The notes below the pieces were generated by a model, which saw only the letters and a program-made list of their open reading frames with translations, was not told the origin of the DNA and ran no database searches. The translations under genes and the position numbers were made by a program. From contig JAEMWC010000008.1 in NCBI GenBank assembly GCA_016490735.1, positions 1,293,501-1,357,500 on the forward strand: a stretch of DNA of 64,000 nt. The letters are read 5' to 3'. Position 1 is the stretch's first letter. Every line of letters starts with the position of its first letter. This DNA is from Pachyseris speciosa. Its lineage: Eukaryota; Cnidaria; Anthozoa; Scleractinia; Pachyseridae. Positions 1 to 12,142 of this stretch are shown here, in pieces.

Positions 1-401
1 TTAATTGTCCTATCCATAATTGCATTAATTGTCTGATGGTTTTTGTCTGATCACAAGATAGTAGAAAGGTTTATTTTTGGTTTGCCGCAGGCATTCAAAG
101 ATAATTGAAGAAACGGTGTCGTTAAATGAATGAAACCTCTGCTTGCTTGTGCTTTGTTCTTGGTGGTTTTTCCCTTGACTTCTTATGACAGTACACAGTT
201 TGAATGTTAAATATTTTAGCGTACGTGATATGTATTTTTATGGGCTGATGAATTGATCGTGTTTAAATAAAGATTATCGTATCGTATCGTATCGTACAAC
301 TCCTGCTTGGTAAATATGGCGCATGTATTAATTATTCGACAGAAAAACATAACATAATTCGCACTTCCATATAACTTAAAATTTTTTTTCTACTTATACA
401 A
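1..401. repeat. Retroelement-like 3' tail with ATCGT pentamers
   Basis: No gene is seen here. The text runs through an AATAAA-like stretch into about four tandem ATCGT units at 275-295. A short pentamer tail after an AATAAA is typical of the 3' end of a non-LTR retrotransposon or SINE. No coding part of such an element lies in the window, so the family is not named. Confidence 0.35.
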
Positions 402-697
402 GAGAGGATAAAGATAAGAGAATTAATCCCCATCGTAATCCCTCTAAAGTTATTTTTAGATGTCCTCCAAGATCCGGTGTTCCGAAGAGGGTTGAGTGAT
501 AGCCAATGATATGCCCCATTTTTACCAATTGCATGGTAGCCGTCAACATTGGTAAAAATGGGGGCATATGATTGGCTATCACTCAACCCTCTTGGGAACA
601 CCGGATCTTGGAGGACATCTAAAAATAACTTTAGAGGGATTACGATGGGGATAGGGTCTATATGGGGGACTAACTCTCTTATCTTTATCTTCTCTTG
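402..697. mobile_element. Foldback (hairpin) element, about 296 bp
   Basis: The left arm 402-529 is the near-perfect reverse complement of 548-697, with a loop of about 18 bases. Short open frames on either strand are by-products of the palindrome. It resembles a foldback or MITE-type non-autonomous element. No coding capacity and no clear target duplication were found. Confidence 0.75.
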
Positions 698-800
698 ACT
701 TATTCTAATATATTTAGAAACTTACAAATACAATACAAAATATTGACAAGATATATATTAGTTAACGTCTATTGAGAAATAAAATATTATATTATACTAA

Positions 801-842
<42 letters not shown>
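801..842. repeat. (AT)n microsatellite
   Basis: An almost uninterrupted run of alternating A and T. The surrounding 700-1650 stretch is AT-rich with A-runs near 951-970 and a C-run near 1107, and holds no supportable gene. Confidence 0.9.
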
Positions 843-845
<3 letters not shown>

Positions 846-1658
846 ACTTCTCTTTCTAAAACAAGACTTGAAACTTTTTCAGCAAATCATGAAATGGTTA
901 AGTAAACTCACGTACTCACGAAAAATTTGCCATCTTTGTGCTCTCAACGTAAAAAAAAAAAAAAAAAAAAACTCATCTAGAAAGGAATTTTCTGTTTTCT
1001 TAATCGACTTGTTTCCGATGAGTTGAAAGAACAAGAAGTTAATCTGGCTAAAAATTTAGTGATGGGTGACAAAGTGCTTATTAATAAGTAGGAAAGTCAA
1101 GTATATCCCCCCCCCCCAGGAGGGGGGGATGGGGTGCATCATGTTCCTACAGCACAGGGAGGCGTACTCAACGGATGGAGAGGAAGGAGCTGGGCCGCCT
1201 CTCGGGTTGGAGGGAGTTGGTCCTCCTAAATGTCGAGTTTATAGGGGAAAAAGTATTTCGAAAGTAGCACTTCATTGCCCCTTCCATGTCTTTATTTTGC
1301 ATGTTAACGGACCGTAAAGCTATTATATGCTTTTTGAAGGACGAAATGAATAATGAAATGTAAGACGTCCTCTCGCCCTCCTATTCGCAATACTTTACAT
1401 ATGCACAATATTTGCCCAAGCGCTATCCATCATTCAGCGCATTTACAAAAAGTCAAACAGGAAGCGAAGGAGCGAGTGAAAGTAACCTATCTGCAACTTG
1501 GAAATGACAAATCCATTTAATTCGTGATAAATTGCCTCTTTGAAATTGAGAAGCTTGATACGCTGTGAAGACCACAAATGTTGAAAGAAGGTTAATGGCG
1601 TAAATTTGTCATCTGAGGAAGTAACTCTTTAAATTACTATTTCCTCTTTCTATATCCT

Positions 1659-1792
1659 GCATAGCAGGCAGTATTGTAGGTGCGCGGAGATGGAGGCAGC
1701 GGAGCCATTAAAAGCGAGCGGCAAAGCCGCAATAACGAGCAGCTCTTTACTCCGCGCGCCTACAATACCGCCAGCTATATATGCTGGCTACT
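1659..1792. mobile_element. Small foldback element
   Basis: The sequence around 1668-1690 (TATTGTAGG then GCGCGGAG) is repeated in reverse complement at 1751-1770, with about 60 bases between. Its ends carry related GCAGGC/GCTGGC segments. It is a short palindromic, non-coding element. The flanking stretches 843-1658 and 1793-2789 show no gene I can support. Confidence 0.55.
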
Positions 1793-3510
1793 TTAGTAGG
1801 GCTTGGCTCATCTTGGCATAATTGCAGAAAATTATCATAATGTTTCAGACAAAGCACGTTATGAAGCAATCAAAGCCAATAACGATTTCATTATTCCTCC
1901 TCTTTTAGTGCCTCAGAATAATTGCAAGTTGTGTTTACTTATACAAGAAACAGCAGCAGATCTAGAAAATCCAGAAAGGCGGTGGGGAGGGGGTAATTGC
2001 GGCGATAGCGCACTCCCTCCCCCTCCCACTGCCTGATGCACAATACCTCTTGAACTCTTTAAAAATAAACAAAACCTCTTGAACTCTTTAAAAAAGAAAA
2101 TACAAGAAAAACAGAGGGACGCGGCCCCGTCGGCCCTCCTCCTATAAACCGCCCCTGTGAAACTACCGAAAGTATTTTGCAACAACTGCTACACTAAACC
2201 AACACAGGACGTCAGATTTCGAGACACATTCAAAAGAAGAAAGAAGTCAAACCGTTCTGAGTTATCTTTTCGCTGTTATATACAGAGAAACGTCATTTTG
2301 TGAGGATGATTTTGGAACTGGGAGCAGTGCTAGCGGCCTCCTTTAGGAACACATTAGGCCAAGGCCTAGCCCAGTCACTTACGATGACTATAATAGCGTA
2401 ATTCTGTCAAGGTTCCAACTTTTGTGTGCCCTGAACATGAACTCCCCCATCGTCACTATGAACATTGTGCTTAAACACCTCCTCGCCATTCAACCTAGTT
2501 CTAGATGTGAGAGGGGGTTGTGCCTACTATTCCCTTCAAATTTCGTCACACCTATTTATCTTGGAAATTGTTTCATTTTGTTGAGGTTTTGGTACTATTT
2601 AACAACAGAGAGTACAAATAAAGCTGTAACGTCCTGCAGGAGGCTTTGTTGGTACGTCGTTTCACTAGGAGGCCTTGCGTGTAAGCTCTTTTTCGGTAAA
2701 AACGAGCTTTTGAAGTGTTTTTAACCTGCTAAATAATGCTGCGATGCACAAAACTCTTATGAATTCATAGTCAGAGGCAATCTCAAAAACCATTTTATTT
2801 GCATTTGTAGAATTCCCTGTACCTCCGAGATTTTAAGTGATAGCTTAAAAACACAGAGTTCACGAGTTTCAGTTTTAGAAATGTCGCCGCCATTAAAAAT
2901 TTAGACAAATAGGGAGCTTATAGCTTAAGCAACGTCGCCGGCCACGGGGATGAGATAACCACAAAACAATAGATATAATGAGCAAGACCAACCACTCTGC
3001 AGGTGTATTTTACAGTTTGGTAAATTTCTCTCACGTTCTGTTCAAAAACAACAACGTGAAAGGCCTAATTCAAGGTTTTGTTGAGAACGTGAGCACATGA
3101 CGATTTATCATTTCTTTTCCCTATTTGACTTTAACGCTGTTCAGAGTAATTTAGTTCCCGGCGGATAGTGCGCATACAATTTCTTTAGAGCTCTGGAAGT
3201 GTGCCAACAGCCGAATGTAGCTGTTCGCTCGTTATCATCTCCACAATGGATAGTAGTAGAAAACAAACCAAAAATTTTCTCCTAGAATTAACGAAAATAA
3301 TTACACAGCACATTACATGATTACGGCATTATTTTGTTAAAAGTAATAAGTAAAGGACCGCCAACGACAATGCGATAAAGTAGGGTTGTAACCGTGGACA
3401 GCTGTTTCGTCCTTTTTGGTACTTGTCAGCATGATGAAGGAAATTTTGGTCATGTTGTTGTCTTGCACAGTCAACTTTTTCCACGTAGTATCAACCTTCT
3501 TTTTGTATTG

Positions 3511-3630
3511 TTATTATCATTATCATTACCATTACCATTACCATTACCATTACCGTTATTATTATCATTATCATTATGATTATCATTATCATTATGATTA
3601 TCATTATCATTATCATTATCTTATTATTAG
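3511..3630. repeat. TTATCA/TTACCA hexamer microsatellite
   Basis: Tandem six-base units of TTATCA, with TTACCA and TTATGA variants, run for about 120 bases. They produce spurious open frames on both strands. Confidence 0.9.
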
Positions 3631-3728
3631 TAATGGTAATAGGACTGAGTGGAGTCCAATTCGGTCTGTAATCATACGAGTGATAACAAAATCGGACGAC
3701 CGCGCAGCTTGAGTCCGATTTGTTTATC

Positions 3729-3759
<31 letters not shown>

Positions 3760-4165
3760 ACGAAGTCTTATTACCAATTAATCATAAAAATTACAATTTC
3801 CGAGAACAGAAGAAGAGCCAAGTTATAAAAGGGAAGAAAATTTTGCATTAAAAAGACTGACAAAGGAAGCGTAAATTGTTTACTGTCGCTCTGAAATTGA
3901 CTACGATCAAAATGTATAGTGATTGTAACCAAGGTTGTGATTGATTGATTTAAACTACAGCTTTGAATGTGATTGGTTGATTTAAAATTCTATTTTGAAT
4001 GTGATTGGCTTATTGAACTGTCCGATAACAAACTGTCCAATGACAAAGTGTCCAATAACAAACTGTCTGATAACAACTTGGCACGTGAATTAGTGGAAAA
4101 TAGGAGTTTCTTAAACCAATCACAATCGAGGAAATTGTAATTTTTATGATTATTATTATTATATT
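3631..4165. mobile_element. Composite foldback element with two nested inverted repeats
   Basis: An outer-left hairpin pairs 3633-3692 with 3712-3774 (GTCCAATTCGGTCTGTAATC and its complement). It is followed by a second pair, 3780-3804 with 4126-4150 (ATAAAAATTACAATTTCC and its complement). The inner part carries repeated GATTGGTTGATTTAAA-like units and repeated ACAAACTGTCC units. No protein is encoded. It looks like a non-autonomous DNA element. Confidence 0.6.
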
Positions 4166-4575
4166 ATTATATCGGTTCTGTTACCAACAGCGAGTATTTT
4201 CAACTCCATTATTCTCTTCTTTGGTAACTTTTCCAGGATCTTTGATACAACCATTATAAACAATGAGCAAAAAAGCCCTCTGCTGTATGAAAACAAAAAA
4301 TTATTTCTGTTTGTGAAGCATTTTTGTTGTTGTTATTGCTTTTGCTTTATCAAAATTATACTCCATGGAAGCCTGGTTAGTTGCATTGCAGCCACGAGAG
4401 AACATTACTTTGCACGTCAAGTGGATTCAGAGTCACAAGACGACAGCAGCGTAACTTGTAAAGAACAAATTTCATCTATATAAAGTTTCACGCTGCTTGT
4501 TCGATCCTTTTCGGCGAAAACAGCAATTTGAGCCATTCTTCATAACCATGACGAAGTTTACGGCTTGTAACTCAC

Positions 4576-4712
4576 CTTTTCGCTGACAGATTGATTGTGA
4601 AACTTGAAACAGCAACAAAATCAGCAAACTCATTGCAGCGAGTGCGCCGGGCACGAAAGAGAAAACGTGATGTACATATTCCCCACACTCTTCGCAGCTA
4701 TCAGATTTTTTG
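4576..4712 (-). pseudogene. Duplicated last exon of the MFSD12-like gene (exon 10')
   Basis: This 137 bp block has the same length as exon 10 of the transporter (17157-17293) and keeps a CGTAG acceptor and a GTGAGT donor. Its frame is still open and encodes the same Cys-rich lead (SDSCEECGEYV) followed by a hydrophobic helix. It belongs to the partial duplication. Its upstream partner exon (11692-11789) carries a stop codon, and no upstream transporter exons are found in this copy, so I call it a pseudogene remnant and not an alternative exon. Alternative use as a downstream exon of the intact gene cannot be excluded from sequence alone. Confidence 0.7.
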
Positions 4713-5040
4713 CTACGGATATGTTTAAAGAAAAACTTTGTCAGTTGCAAACTTCTGAATCAGACACCTTTAGCAGAAATAGAGGCGCCAAAAGAGAGAG
4801 GCACAGATAGCTTTAATTTTCTTGTATGTCTCTAAACTGAGTTTAAGCTGCTACGGACAAGAAAAAGTCCATCAAGCAAACAAAGGAGAAGAAGAAGGAA
4901 AGACAAACAAGCAAGGAAGAAAACTTGAAAACGAACGACGAAACAGCCAGCCAAAAAACAAACAAAAAAATTAATAAACAAACAAACAAAATATAGTAGA
5001 TACGACAAACCAGGTCTTTCTCAAGGTGAGATCCTAGGGT

Positions 5041-5701
5041 GCTGTAATGTCAATTATTCTCAGTTATTGCTGACCGGCAACACTTCACTGGTTTGCTGTT
5101 TAATTTATCGAGTTGCTGTTGACATGCCACTAAAGTGAATGCGTTAACTGTAGAGCAGTCTCTTTAGCTCAAGGTTTCGGTTGATATCCGTTATTTCCGT
5201 TAAAGTTCCATAATGCTTTATTTAGAATTATTCTCCTGTTTGAATGACTTTTTCAAACATTTTTCCTTAATTCATTTCTTTAATTATATCAAAGGGCTGA
5301 TAGCAAAGATATCAAACATGACACTCAGTTTACAGCCAAATCTGTCCAAATCACAAAATTCTTGTCCGCTTGCAAATACTACGGCCGTAAAAAGAAGGCT
5401 TTTAAACGAACAATGCTCCACGATTTCACAACGTATGTGGTACAAGAAAGTAACTAGCTATTCAACTAAGCTATTTATGCCATGGTGCTGATCAAGAACA
5501 GCATTTCATGTCTACATGCGATTTGATCCTCTAACTGAGGAAACGTTTCGTTTGTTCTTGCTTAGTACTCTTCATTTGAACGTGTGACATCGTATAAAGT
5601 AGAATATCAATGCCTTCTGTGCAATTCGACTTACATGCTTGAGATATATACCTAGATTTTTGAAAACAGGCTTCCAGATATCCATATTGACCTTTGTTTA
5701 T
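5041..5701. other. Non-coding stretch
   Basis: AT-rich sequence between the duplicated block and the nested element. Short open frames are present, but none has recognisable protein features or splice context. Confidence 0.4.
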
Positions 5702-5749
5702 AGCGGAGCTCCGGCGGCCCGAAGGGCCGCCAAGCGGAGCCCCATACCT

Positions 5750-5781
<32 letters not shown>

Positions 5782-5862
5782 AAAGCGGCTAGCGGTATTG
5801 CTCGTGGGCGCGCACGACGACGACGGTGGAGTTGCCCAATAATTAATAATATCCTAATATAT
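5702..5862 (-). mobile_element. 2.2 kb element family, copy 2, terminal piece
   Basis: This is the reverse complement of the right end of the element seen at 7930-8091 and 48100-48273. It carries the terminal hairpin GGCGGCCCGAAGGGCCGCC next to GGAGCTCCGCT. It is the separated end of copy 2, which resumes at 8092. Copy 1 sits between the two pieces. Confidence 0.8.
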
Positions 5863-7940
5863 AGATTTAGCCAAGCCTAAAAGCGGAGCTCCATGGTTAT
5901 TATTTTAGTTACTGGTATTGAGCAACTTCGCATGGCTTTCCTTGCGCCAATATTTTGTGTTTAGAGCAGTCAACAGGAATTGACCACGGTTCAAAAACCT
6001 CAAAACATTAAAACATTCCAAAACAACACGACGCCTATGTTTGCTCGAAGATTCTTGGAAAGGGTGAAGAAAGTTGACAAGTAAGCTTCTAGTAAGCTAG
6101 AAAAATTACTAAGCAATCTTAAGTTTTTACATAACGGTCCGTAGAGTATGAACCTGATCGTTTAGAGCAGCAAAAGGAATTGACCGCGATTTACAAACCA
6201 CAGAATAACAAAACATTACAAGAAAACAAATTCACTGACGATGCGTAGGTTTGGAGAAGGTAGGGAAAATAGACAAGTGACAATCTCGTAGCAAGTTAAT
6301 AAAAATTGTTAAGCAATTTTGACATGAAAGCTTAAATATCGGAGAAAAGAGAAAAAGGAAAACAAACCGATGGTTGGATTGGTAATCACACAAAACAACA
6401 ATTAAGAATTGATATTGTTTGTGTTTTCAGAAGTTGCTGAAATTGTCTTCTTTGCGCAAAACACAAGTAATACTAAAGCCCCGCTAAACGATCAAACATT
6501 TTCCTGAACATAGTGTTTGACAAACATAACGTTGGGTGACTAGCCGATAAACAAATTTTCTTGCGCGAGAAACCTCTGCTAGCAGGAAAACAAACAATGT
6601 TTGACCAAACACAAGACAAAGCAAGTACACAGGACACTTTTTGCGTGTTATCGCTGAAATTTTCACGTTCTTCATTTGGTTTGCTTTTTACTGACTGTGC
6701 ACCTTCTTGGTTGGGTTGGCTAAACGATCAAACATTTATTCGTAGAGCGAAATGTTGGATGAAAATGTTTCATATGGATCAAACATAGAAAGCCGTTTTA
6801 AATTATCTTCCAACACGATGTTGAATGAAGTGTTTGATCGTTTAGCCTGGGCTTAATGCTTAATTTTACGAGGATTCATTGCGATACTTGTTAATAAGTT
6901 AGGGGCAAAAGTGTTTTTAATGCTGTTGAGGCACCGACGTCGAAAATCACTGAAAACAGTCAGCCAAGCGGAATGAAAACACTCGTTCGCTTGCATGAAA
7001 ACAACAAAACAAACAAACAATTCAACTACTTCTTTGCTTGCAAAACGAGTAGAGATGATTGTTATTTATATCCAGTCGAGAGAAAAATACAAATTGCTTT
7101 CCTGAACAAAAATAAGAACGATTAAACCATTTAATGTTAAGCTTCAATTCATTTAATTCAGTCACCTGTGTTGTAGAGGTTGAAAATGCGAATCCACTTG
7201 AGTTAAAACACGCATCTGGAAAAATAGCAAACGGTTTGTCCAAAGAAAGAACTTTTTCCACTAACTTTGAGCTACTCGTTCCTCCCATTAATGCCGGTGA
7301 ACTGTTAAGTGACCTTTCTTGGTGAGCTGCGAGGTGCCGCGGTGAAGTCAAAGACCTTGAAGCCTTGAATCATTCTGTTTTTCAACCACACAATCCGGGC
7401 GTCGATTATGCAAGTCGAGCCAAGTTTTAAGCGTTTCCTGAGGCAAATGTTTTGCTATCCTTTTTATCACTTGAAAATTCACCTTCCGGAGTATCTGTTA
7501 ATTAGTTATTGATTTTTATGCCTTTTACGCGAATTAAAAGACAAACTTCGCAAACTTCGAAGAAGATGAAGTTGTTTTGGTCAAAATGAAGAAACCAACT
7601 GAATGTGAAATTACGAGCCGCAGAGAGCGCGCGAAAATTAGTCTCGTTTTGGTTTGGGTGCCTCGTTCTGGTTAAATTAACCTGGCTCGAGCCTGCGATC
7701 TAATCGAAAACTAGTGCGTGGTCAGCGGTCAACTTCAAAAAAACAGCTGACCTATATGAACTCTAAACTTGAGCCCTTGATATGGCCACGTGATACTGGT
7801 CAGCGGAAACCTTGTTTTGACAGCTGTCAATTGGCCATGACACGGATGTCCTATATCAAAGTTGCACGCTCAAACTAGCAGATGAGCTGGGGACCCAACT
7901 GGATCAGGTGGAGTATGGCCGCCATGTTGGATTATTATGG

Positions 7941-7972
<32 letters not shown>

Positions 7973-8025
7973 CTCCACCGTCGTCGTCGTCGTGCGCGCC
8001 CACGAGCAATACCGCTAGCCGCTTT

Positions 8026-8057
<32 letters not shown>

Positions 8058-8091
8058 AGGTATGGTGCTCCGCCAGAGCTCCGCTAATAAT
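5863..8091 (+). mobile_element. 2.2 kb non-coding element, copy 1 (complete, nested)
   Basis: The left end reads TTTAGCCAAGCCTAAAAGCG then GAGCTCC. The right end contains GACGGGTTTCTATAGGTATG then GTGCTCCGC and GAGCTCCGCT, so both termini carry AGCGGAGCTCC in inverted orientation. Copy 3 at 46022-48273 has the same length and the same ends. Internal features are repeated GATCGTTTAG and TTGACCGCGGTTC-type motifs and a (CGT)n block near the right end. No transposase, Rep/helicase or reverse transcriptase frame is visible. It is therefore a non-autonomous element of unknown superfamily. A Helitron-like relation is possible because of the end hairpin and one CTAA terminus, but the left end does not start with TC. 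Confidence 0.75.
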
Positions 8092-9583
8092 AACCATAAT
8101 AATCCAACATGGCGGCCATACTCCACTTGCATAATCGACTTGCATAATCGACGCCCGGATTGTGTGGTTGAAAAACAGAATGATTCAAGGCTTCAAGGAC
8201 TTTCACTTTACCGCGGCACCTCGCAGCTCACCAAGAAAGGTCACTTTCACCGGCATTAATGGGAGGAACGAGTAGCTCAAAGTTGGTGGAAGAAGTTCTT
8301 TCTTTGGACAAACCGTTTGCTATTTTTCCAGATGCGTGTTTTAACTCAAGTGGATTCGTATTTTCAACCTCTACAACACAGGTGACTGAATTAAATGAAT
8401 TGAAAAAGAAGTAGTTGAATTGTTTGTTTGTTTTGTTGTTTTCATGCAAGCGAACGAGTGTTTTCACTCCGCTTGGCTGACTGTTTTCAGTGATTTTCGA
8501 CAACGGTGCCTCAACAGCATTAAAAACACTTTTGCCCCTAACTTATTAACAAGTAATCGCACTGAGTCCTCGTAAAATTAAGCATTAAGCCCAGGCTAAA
8601 CGTCAAACACTTCATTCAACATCGTGTTGGAAGATAATTTAAAACGGCTTTCTATGTTTGATCCATATGAAACATTTTCATCCAACATTTCGCTCTACGA
8701 ACAAATGTTTGATCGTTTAGCCAACCCAACCAAGAAGGTGCACAGTCAGTAAAAAGCAAACCAAATAAAGAACGTGAAAATTTCAGCGATAACACGCAAA
8801 AAGTGTCCTGTGTACTCGCTTTGTCTTGTGTTTGGTCAAACATTGTTTGTTTTCCTGCTAGCAGAGGTTTCTCGCCCAAGAAAATTTGTTTATCGGCTAG
8901 TCACCCAAAGTTATGTTTGTCAAACACTATGTTCAGGAAAATGTTTGATCGTTTAGCGGGGCTTTAGTATTACTTGTGTTTTGCGCAAAGAAGACAATTT
9001 CAGCAACTTCTGAAAACACAAATAATATCAATTCTTAATTTTTGTCGGCCCAGTGTGATTACCTATCCAACCATCGGTTTGTTTTCCTTTTTCTCTTTCT
9101 CCGATATTTAAGCTTATGTCAAAATTGCTTAACAATTTTTATTAACTTGCTACGAAATTGTCACTTGTCTATTTTCCCTACCTTCTCCAAAGAAACCTAC
9201 AAACCTACGCATCGTCAGTGAATTTGTTTTCTTGTAATGTTTTGTTATTCTGTGGTTTGTGAATCGTTGACTGCTCTAAACGATCAGGTTCATACTCTAC
9301 GGACCGTTATGTAAAAACTTAAGATTGCTTAGTAATTTTTCTAGCTTACTAAAAGCTTACTTGTCAACTTTCTTCACCCTTTCCAAGATCTTCGAACAAA
9401 CATAGGCGTCCAATTGTTTTGGAATGTTTTAATGTTTTGACGTTTTTGAACCGCGGTCGATTCCTGTTGACTGCTCTAAACACAAAATATTGGCGCAAGG
9501 AAGCCATGCGAAGTTGCTCAATACCAGTAAATAAAATAATAACCATGGAGCTCCGCTTTTAGGCTTGGCTAAATCTATATATT
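8092..9583 (-). mobile_element. 2.2 kb element family, copy 2, main piece (internally deleted)
   Basis: The reverse complement of 8129-9583 matches 5866-7418 closely. It ends at 9583 with the complement of TTTAGCCAAGCCTAAAAGCG. The join near 8092-8130 shows that about 470 bases matching 7440-7905 are missing. A further gap of about 115 bases, matching roughly 7030-7145, lies near 8410. Together with 5702-5862 it forms one minus-oriented copy interrupted by copy 1. Confidence 0.8.
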
Positions 9584-11339
9584 TTAGTACTTACTTTGTG
9601 TCTCTTTTAAGTTCATGCTAATTAGTTTACTGTTAAAAGAAGAGAAAGCAGCTACCCTGACTTAAAATTTGCACTAGGATCGTTCTCATTCACTGGGGTT
9701 GAATTTGGACAAGGTTAAAGACTAAGTACAAATTTTGAGGAAATGAAGGCCATAACAGCCCGTTGGTTCATTCATATTGATTGTAAACATCCAGGACTTC
9801 AAGAATTTGGTGCTGGAAATTTGTCTGCAACTTCAAAAAGTTTAAGTTTACACGTTGTTTATTTAATTTCCACCTTTCGACTTAAGCAATCTTATTCTAC
9901 TGATTGATAGTTTGAAAGTCTCAATTTAACTTTCGAAATTTGAGCGATAAGATTAGCCAGTTATCTACGTTGATCTAGTTCACCAATAGTTTGCCGTGAT
10001 CATCACACCATCAGCGCGAGTTTCGGTTCTTAAGGTTACAGTGTACGTTCCGGGTATAAAATTTTCGATGTTTATTTTTTCATAAAAATGAACTTTTACT
10101 GTGATCTTTCAAGCAAAAAAAGCACAATGCAAAGCGAGTGAATAGTCGCCGAGAAATTGGGAGAAACCTAATTGCACCGGATATAAAACATGGACAATAT
10201 GTTAATACGAATGCAGCCAACTGGAGCGATTTGCGCGGGAAATATTGCACGCGAAAAAGTTGCTTTGCTTCATGAAGGTTGTGTGCTTTTAGTTTTTCGG
10301 CTATGACGATGGGTCACTTAGTCAAAGCCGGAGAATATATGACAAAATGATAAACCAGTGAACTGTTTGAAGCATGAGAGTTTGCGTGCAGATAAAATTA
10401 CGCGGAAAATTTCCACAGTAGGTGACCGGAAGAAAAGTCAGCGTAAATTGATTGGCCGATCGTCGATAGAGGTGTTTGCGGGCGGTGTTTGTCTGTGTAG
10501 TGAAGATTTTTTCAAGCGCTGTTTTCGCAAAGGTTATTTTTGTCTTGAAGTGGACACTTTCAAGAGTTACAAGTCAAGGGCGATTTGTTCGATTTCGATC
10601 AAATTTGGACAGTCGCTAGATTAACTCATTTTCAACAAAAACATGATGGGGAATTAGATAATTCAAAACCGTTTTTCGCTGAGAGCCATTTCCGTGCGGT
10701 CGCTCCGTCTTTTTTTCTAGCGAATTTGAAAATGCTCTGTAACTTTTGAACACAGTCGAATAAAGGAAAACCCCAACACAGTTTTTTAGCTTCTGGGTTC
10801 CAGATTTTGAGAAAAATACCAATTTCCCTAAATATAAAAATCACATTTAGTTGTAGCTTTTAAAAGTTGATTTACGCCTTCGAGTTTAGACTTGACGGAG
10901 CGTTCAGTAATTCACTTTATCACAAAGGTAATGAAATATTCGAATAGCTAGTTCAATTACCTTTAATTTGATATAAGATTTATGGTAGCTGGGTTGTAAT
11001 CGGGAGCCGCTACAACCCTTAGATTAGAGACACCCCTGAAGGTACACGGCAACCTTAAAACGCTGTTCGACTAGGTGTAAATAAATTCCCCTTTCGAAAA
11101 ATAACGTTGCCCTTAGCAAGGCCAAAGTTTGAGCGAGATTTGGACAAAATTGACGTTCTCACACCACAAAATTTTTATATCAGAGATCACGTCAATGTTA
11201 CATTCCTAATTCCATAACAAATAACACATACTCCTTTTTTTCCCCTCCTTGACACTGTATTCTCATAATGAGCCTACCTTTAAACCTTATTGATTAACGG
11301 AGGTATTAGTCAAGAAAGTACTAAAAGGCCTCTCACAAA
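9584..11339. other. 1.75 kb with no supportable gene
   Basis: Moderately AT-rich unique-looking sequence. The longest open frames (for example 10358-10624 on plus) show no recognisable motif, splice partner or membrane pattern. This stretch has no counterpart in the other duplicate copy, so it lies within the material that separates parts A and B. Confidence 0.4.
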
Positions 11340-12040
11340 TTCAGGTATATATGGTTGCTATGAAATATTACTCCAAGATGCATTTGAATTTCTGTTTTAT
11401 CTGCCTTTTAATTCTGAAATTTGAGGACAGTTTTAACTGTCATGCTGCTTCATAGCGCACTTAGAAAAGACTATTTGCAAACCAGTTCGCCTTTGTCCAT
11501 CTCCAGCAGAAAAAAACAAAACAAAAACAAAAAGAGAGAGGGAAAAAATCCGACAAAGAAAAAATAAATAAATAAACAAGTTATTCCCCGGCCTAGGTAA
11601 CTAGGTCGGTCCGTACAGAGGTCTTGAGTACGTCCTCTGCACAGCTTTACCCATATGGTCCTCGCGGCCAGTGAATAACATTTATACTTACCTTTCTTTA
11701 GGAAACAGTTTCTGGATTGTCGTTACCAAAGCGGCTCTCATCAGTCATGACATCAAACCCATAAAGGCAAATACGAAACCAGATGTGCTCTGGAAAGGAG
11801 AATCAAATGTTTAGAGCCCGAGAGGCCAGTGAGGCGTGATCTAGAAAGAATAAGCACATACGGATCCTATAGTTTCCTTCAACTTATTCGACGTAAAGTA
11901 ACCTTACTGAACTGCAAGCGAACGAAAAGTGACTTTAACAATAGACAGCGTGCCTAAAATGTTTAGCACTTTCGCATTTGAGGTCTGCGTAATCAAACGT
12001 TAAAATCTAGTTGTTGCTCATAGTTTACGTTGTAGTTAGA
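11340..12040. repeat. Segmental duplication, copy 1, part B
   Basis: Aligns to 17960-18770. Shared landmarks are the TGCTATGAAATAT and TTACTCCAAGAT text, the duplicated exon at 11692-11789, and the TACCTAAAATGTT-like segment after it. The similarity fades near 12040 and 18770. Confidence 0.75.
11692..11789 (-). pseudogene. Duplicated exon 9' of the MFSD12-like gene, nonsense mutated
   Basis: This 98 bp block equals exon 9 of the transporter (18314-18411) in length and splice sites (CCAG acceptor, GTAAGT donor). In the phase used by the intact gene it reads STSGFVFAFMGLMS and then hits TGA where the intact exon has CGA (Arg). This C-to-T change at a CpG kills the frame. Further downstream Glu has become Lys. 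It is a decayed copy. Confidence 0.85.
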
Positions 12041-12112
12041 ATTTCGTTATTAGTCGGACTTCCCGTGGAACTCCCTAGTCTAAAAAATCCGTTCTTTCTT
12101 CTTCTTTTTTTT

Positions 12113-12142
12113 CGTCGGCGTCGTCGTCGTCGTCGTCGTCGT
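12113..12142. repeat. (CGT)n microsatellite
   Basis: About nine CGT-type triplets in a row. A similar CGT run sits inside the 2.2 kb element near 7978 and 48143. Confidence 0.85.

Larger units (their letters stand above)
2790..5040. repeat. Segmental duplication, copy 1, part A
   Basis: This stretch aligns by eye, with many small indels, to 15200-17580. Shared landmarks include the paired 'gtcgccg..cattaaaaatttagacaa' text near 2883 and 15310, the 'ccacgggatgagaacaccacaaaaca' text near 2941 and 15590, the region before the last transporter exon, and the exon itself. It continues as part B at 11340-12040. The two parts were separated by about 6 kb of later insertions. Confidence 0.75.

Noticed and set aside
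3394..3730. Frames of repeated His/Tyr or Ile/Met near 3500
   Set aside because: They are translations of the TTATCA microsatellite.
6484..8956. Several frames of 60-109 residues on both strands
   Set aside because: They come in mirror pairs created by the inverted copies of the non-coding element, and none has a recognisable domain.
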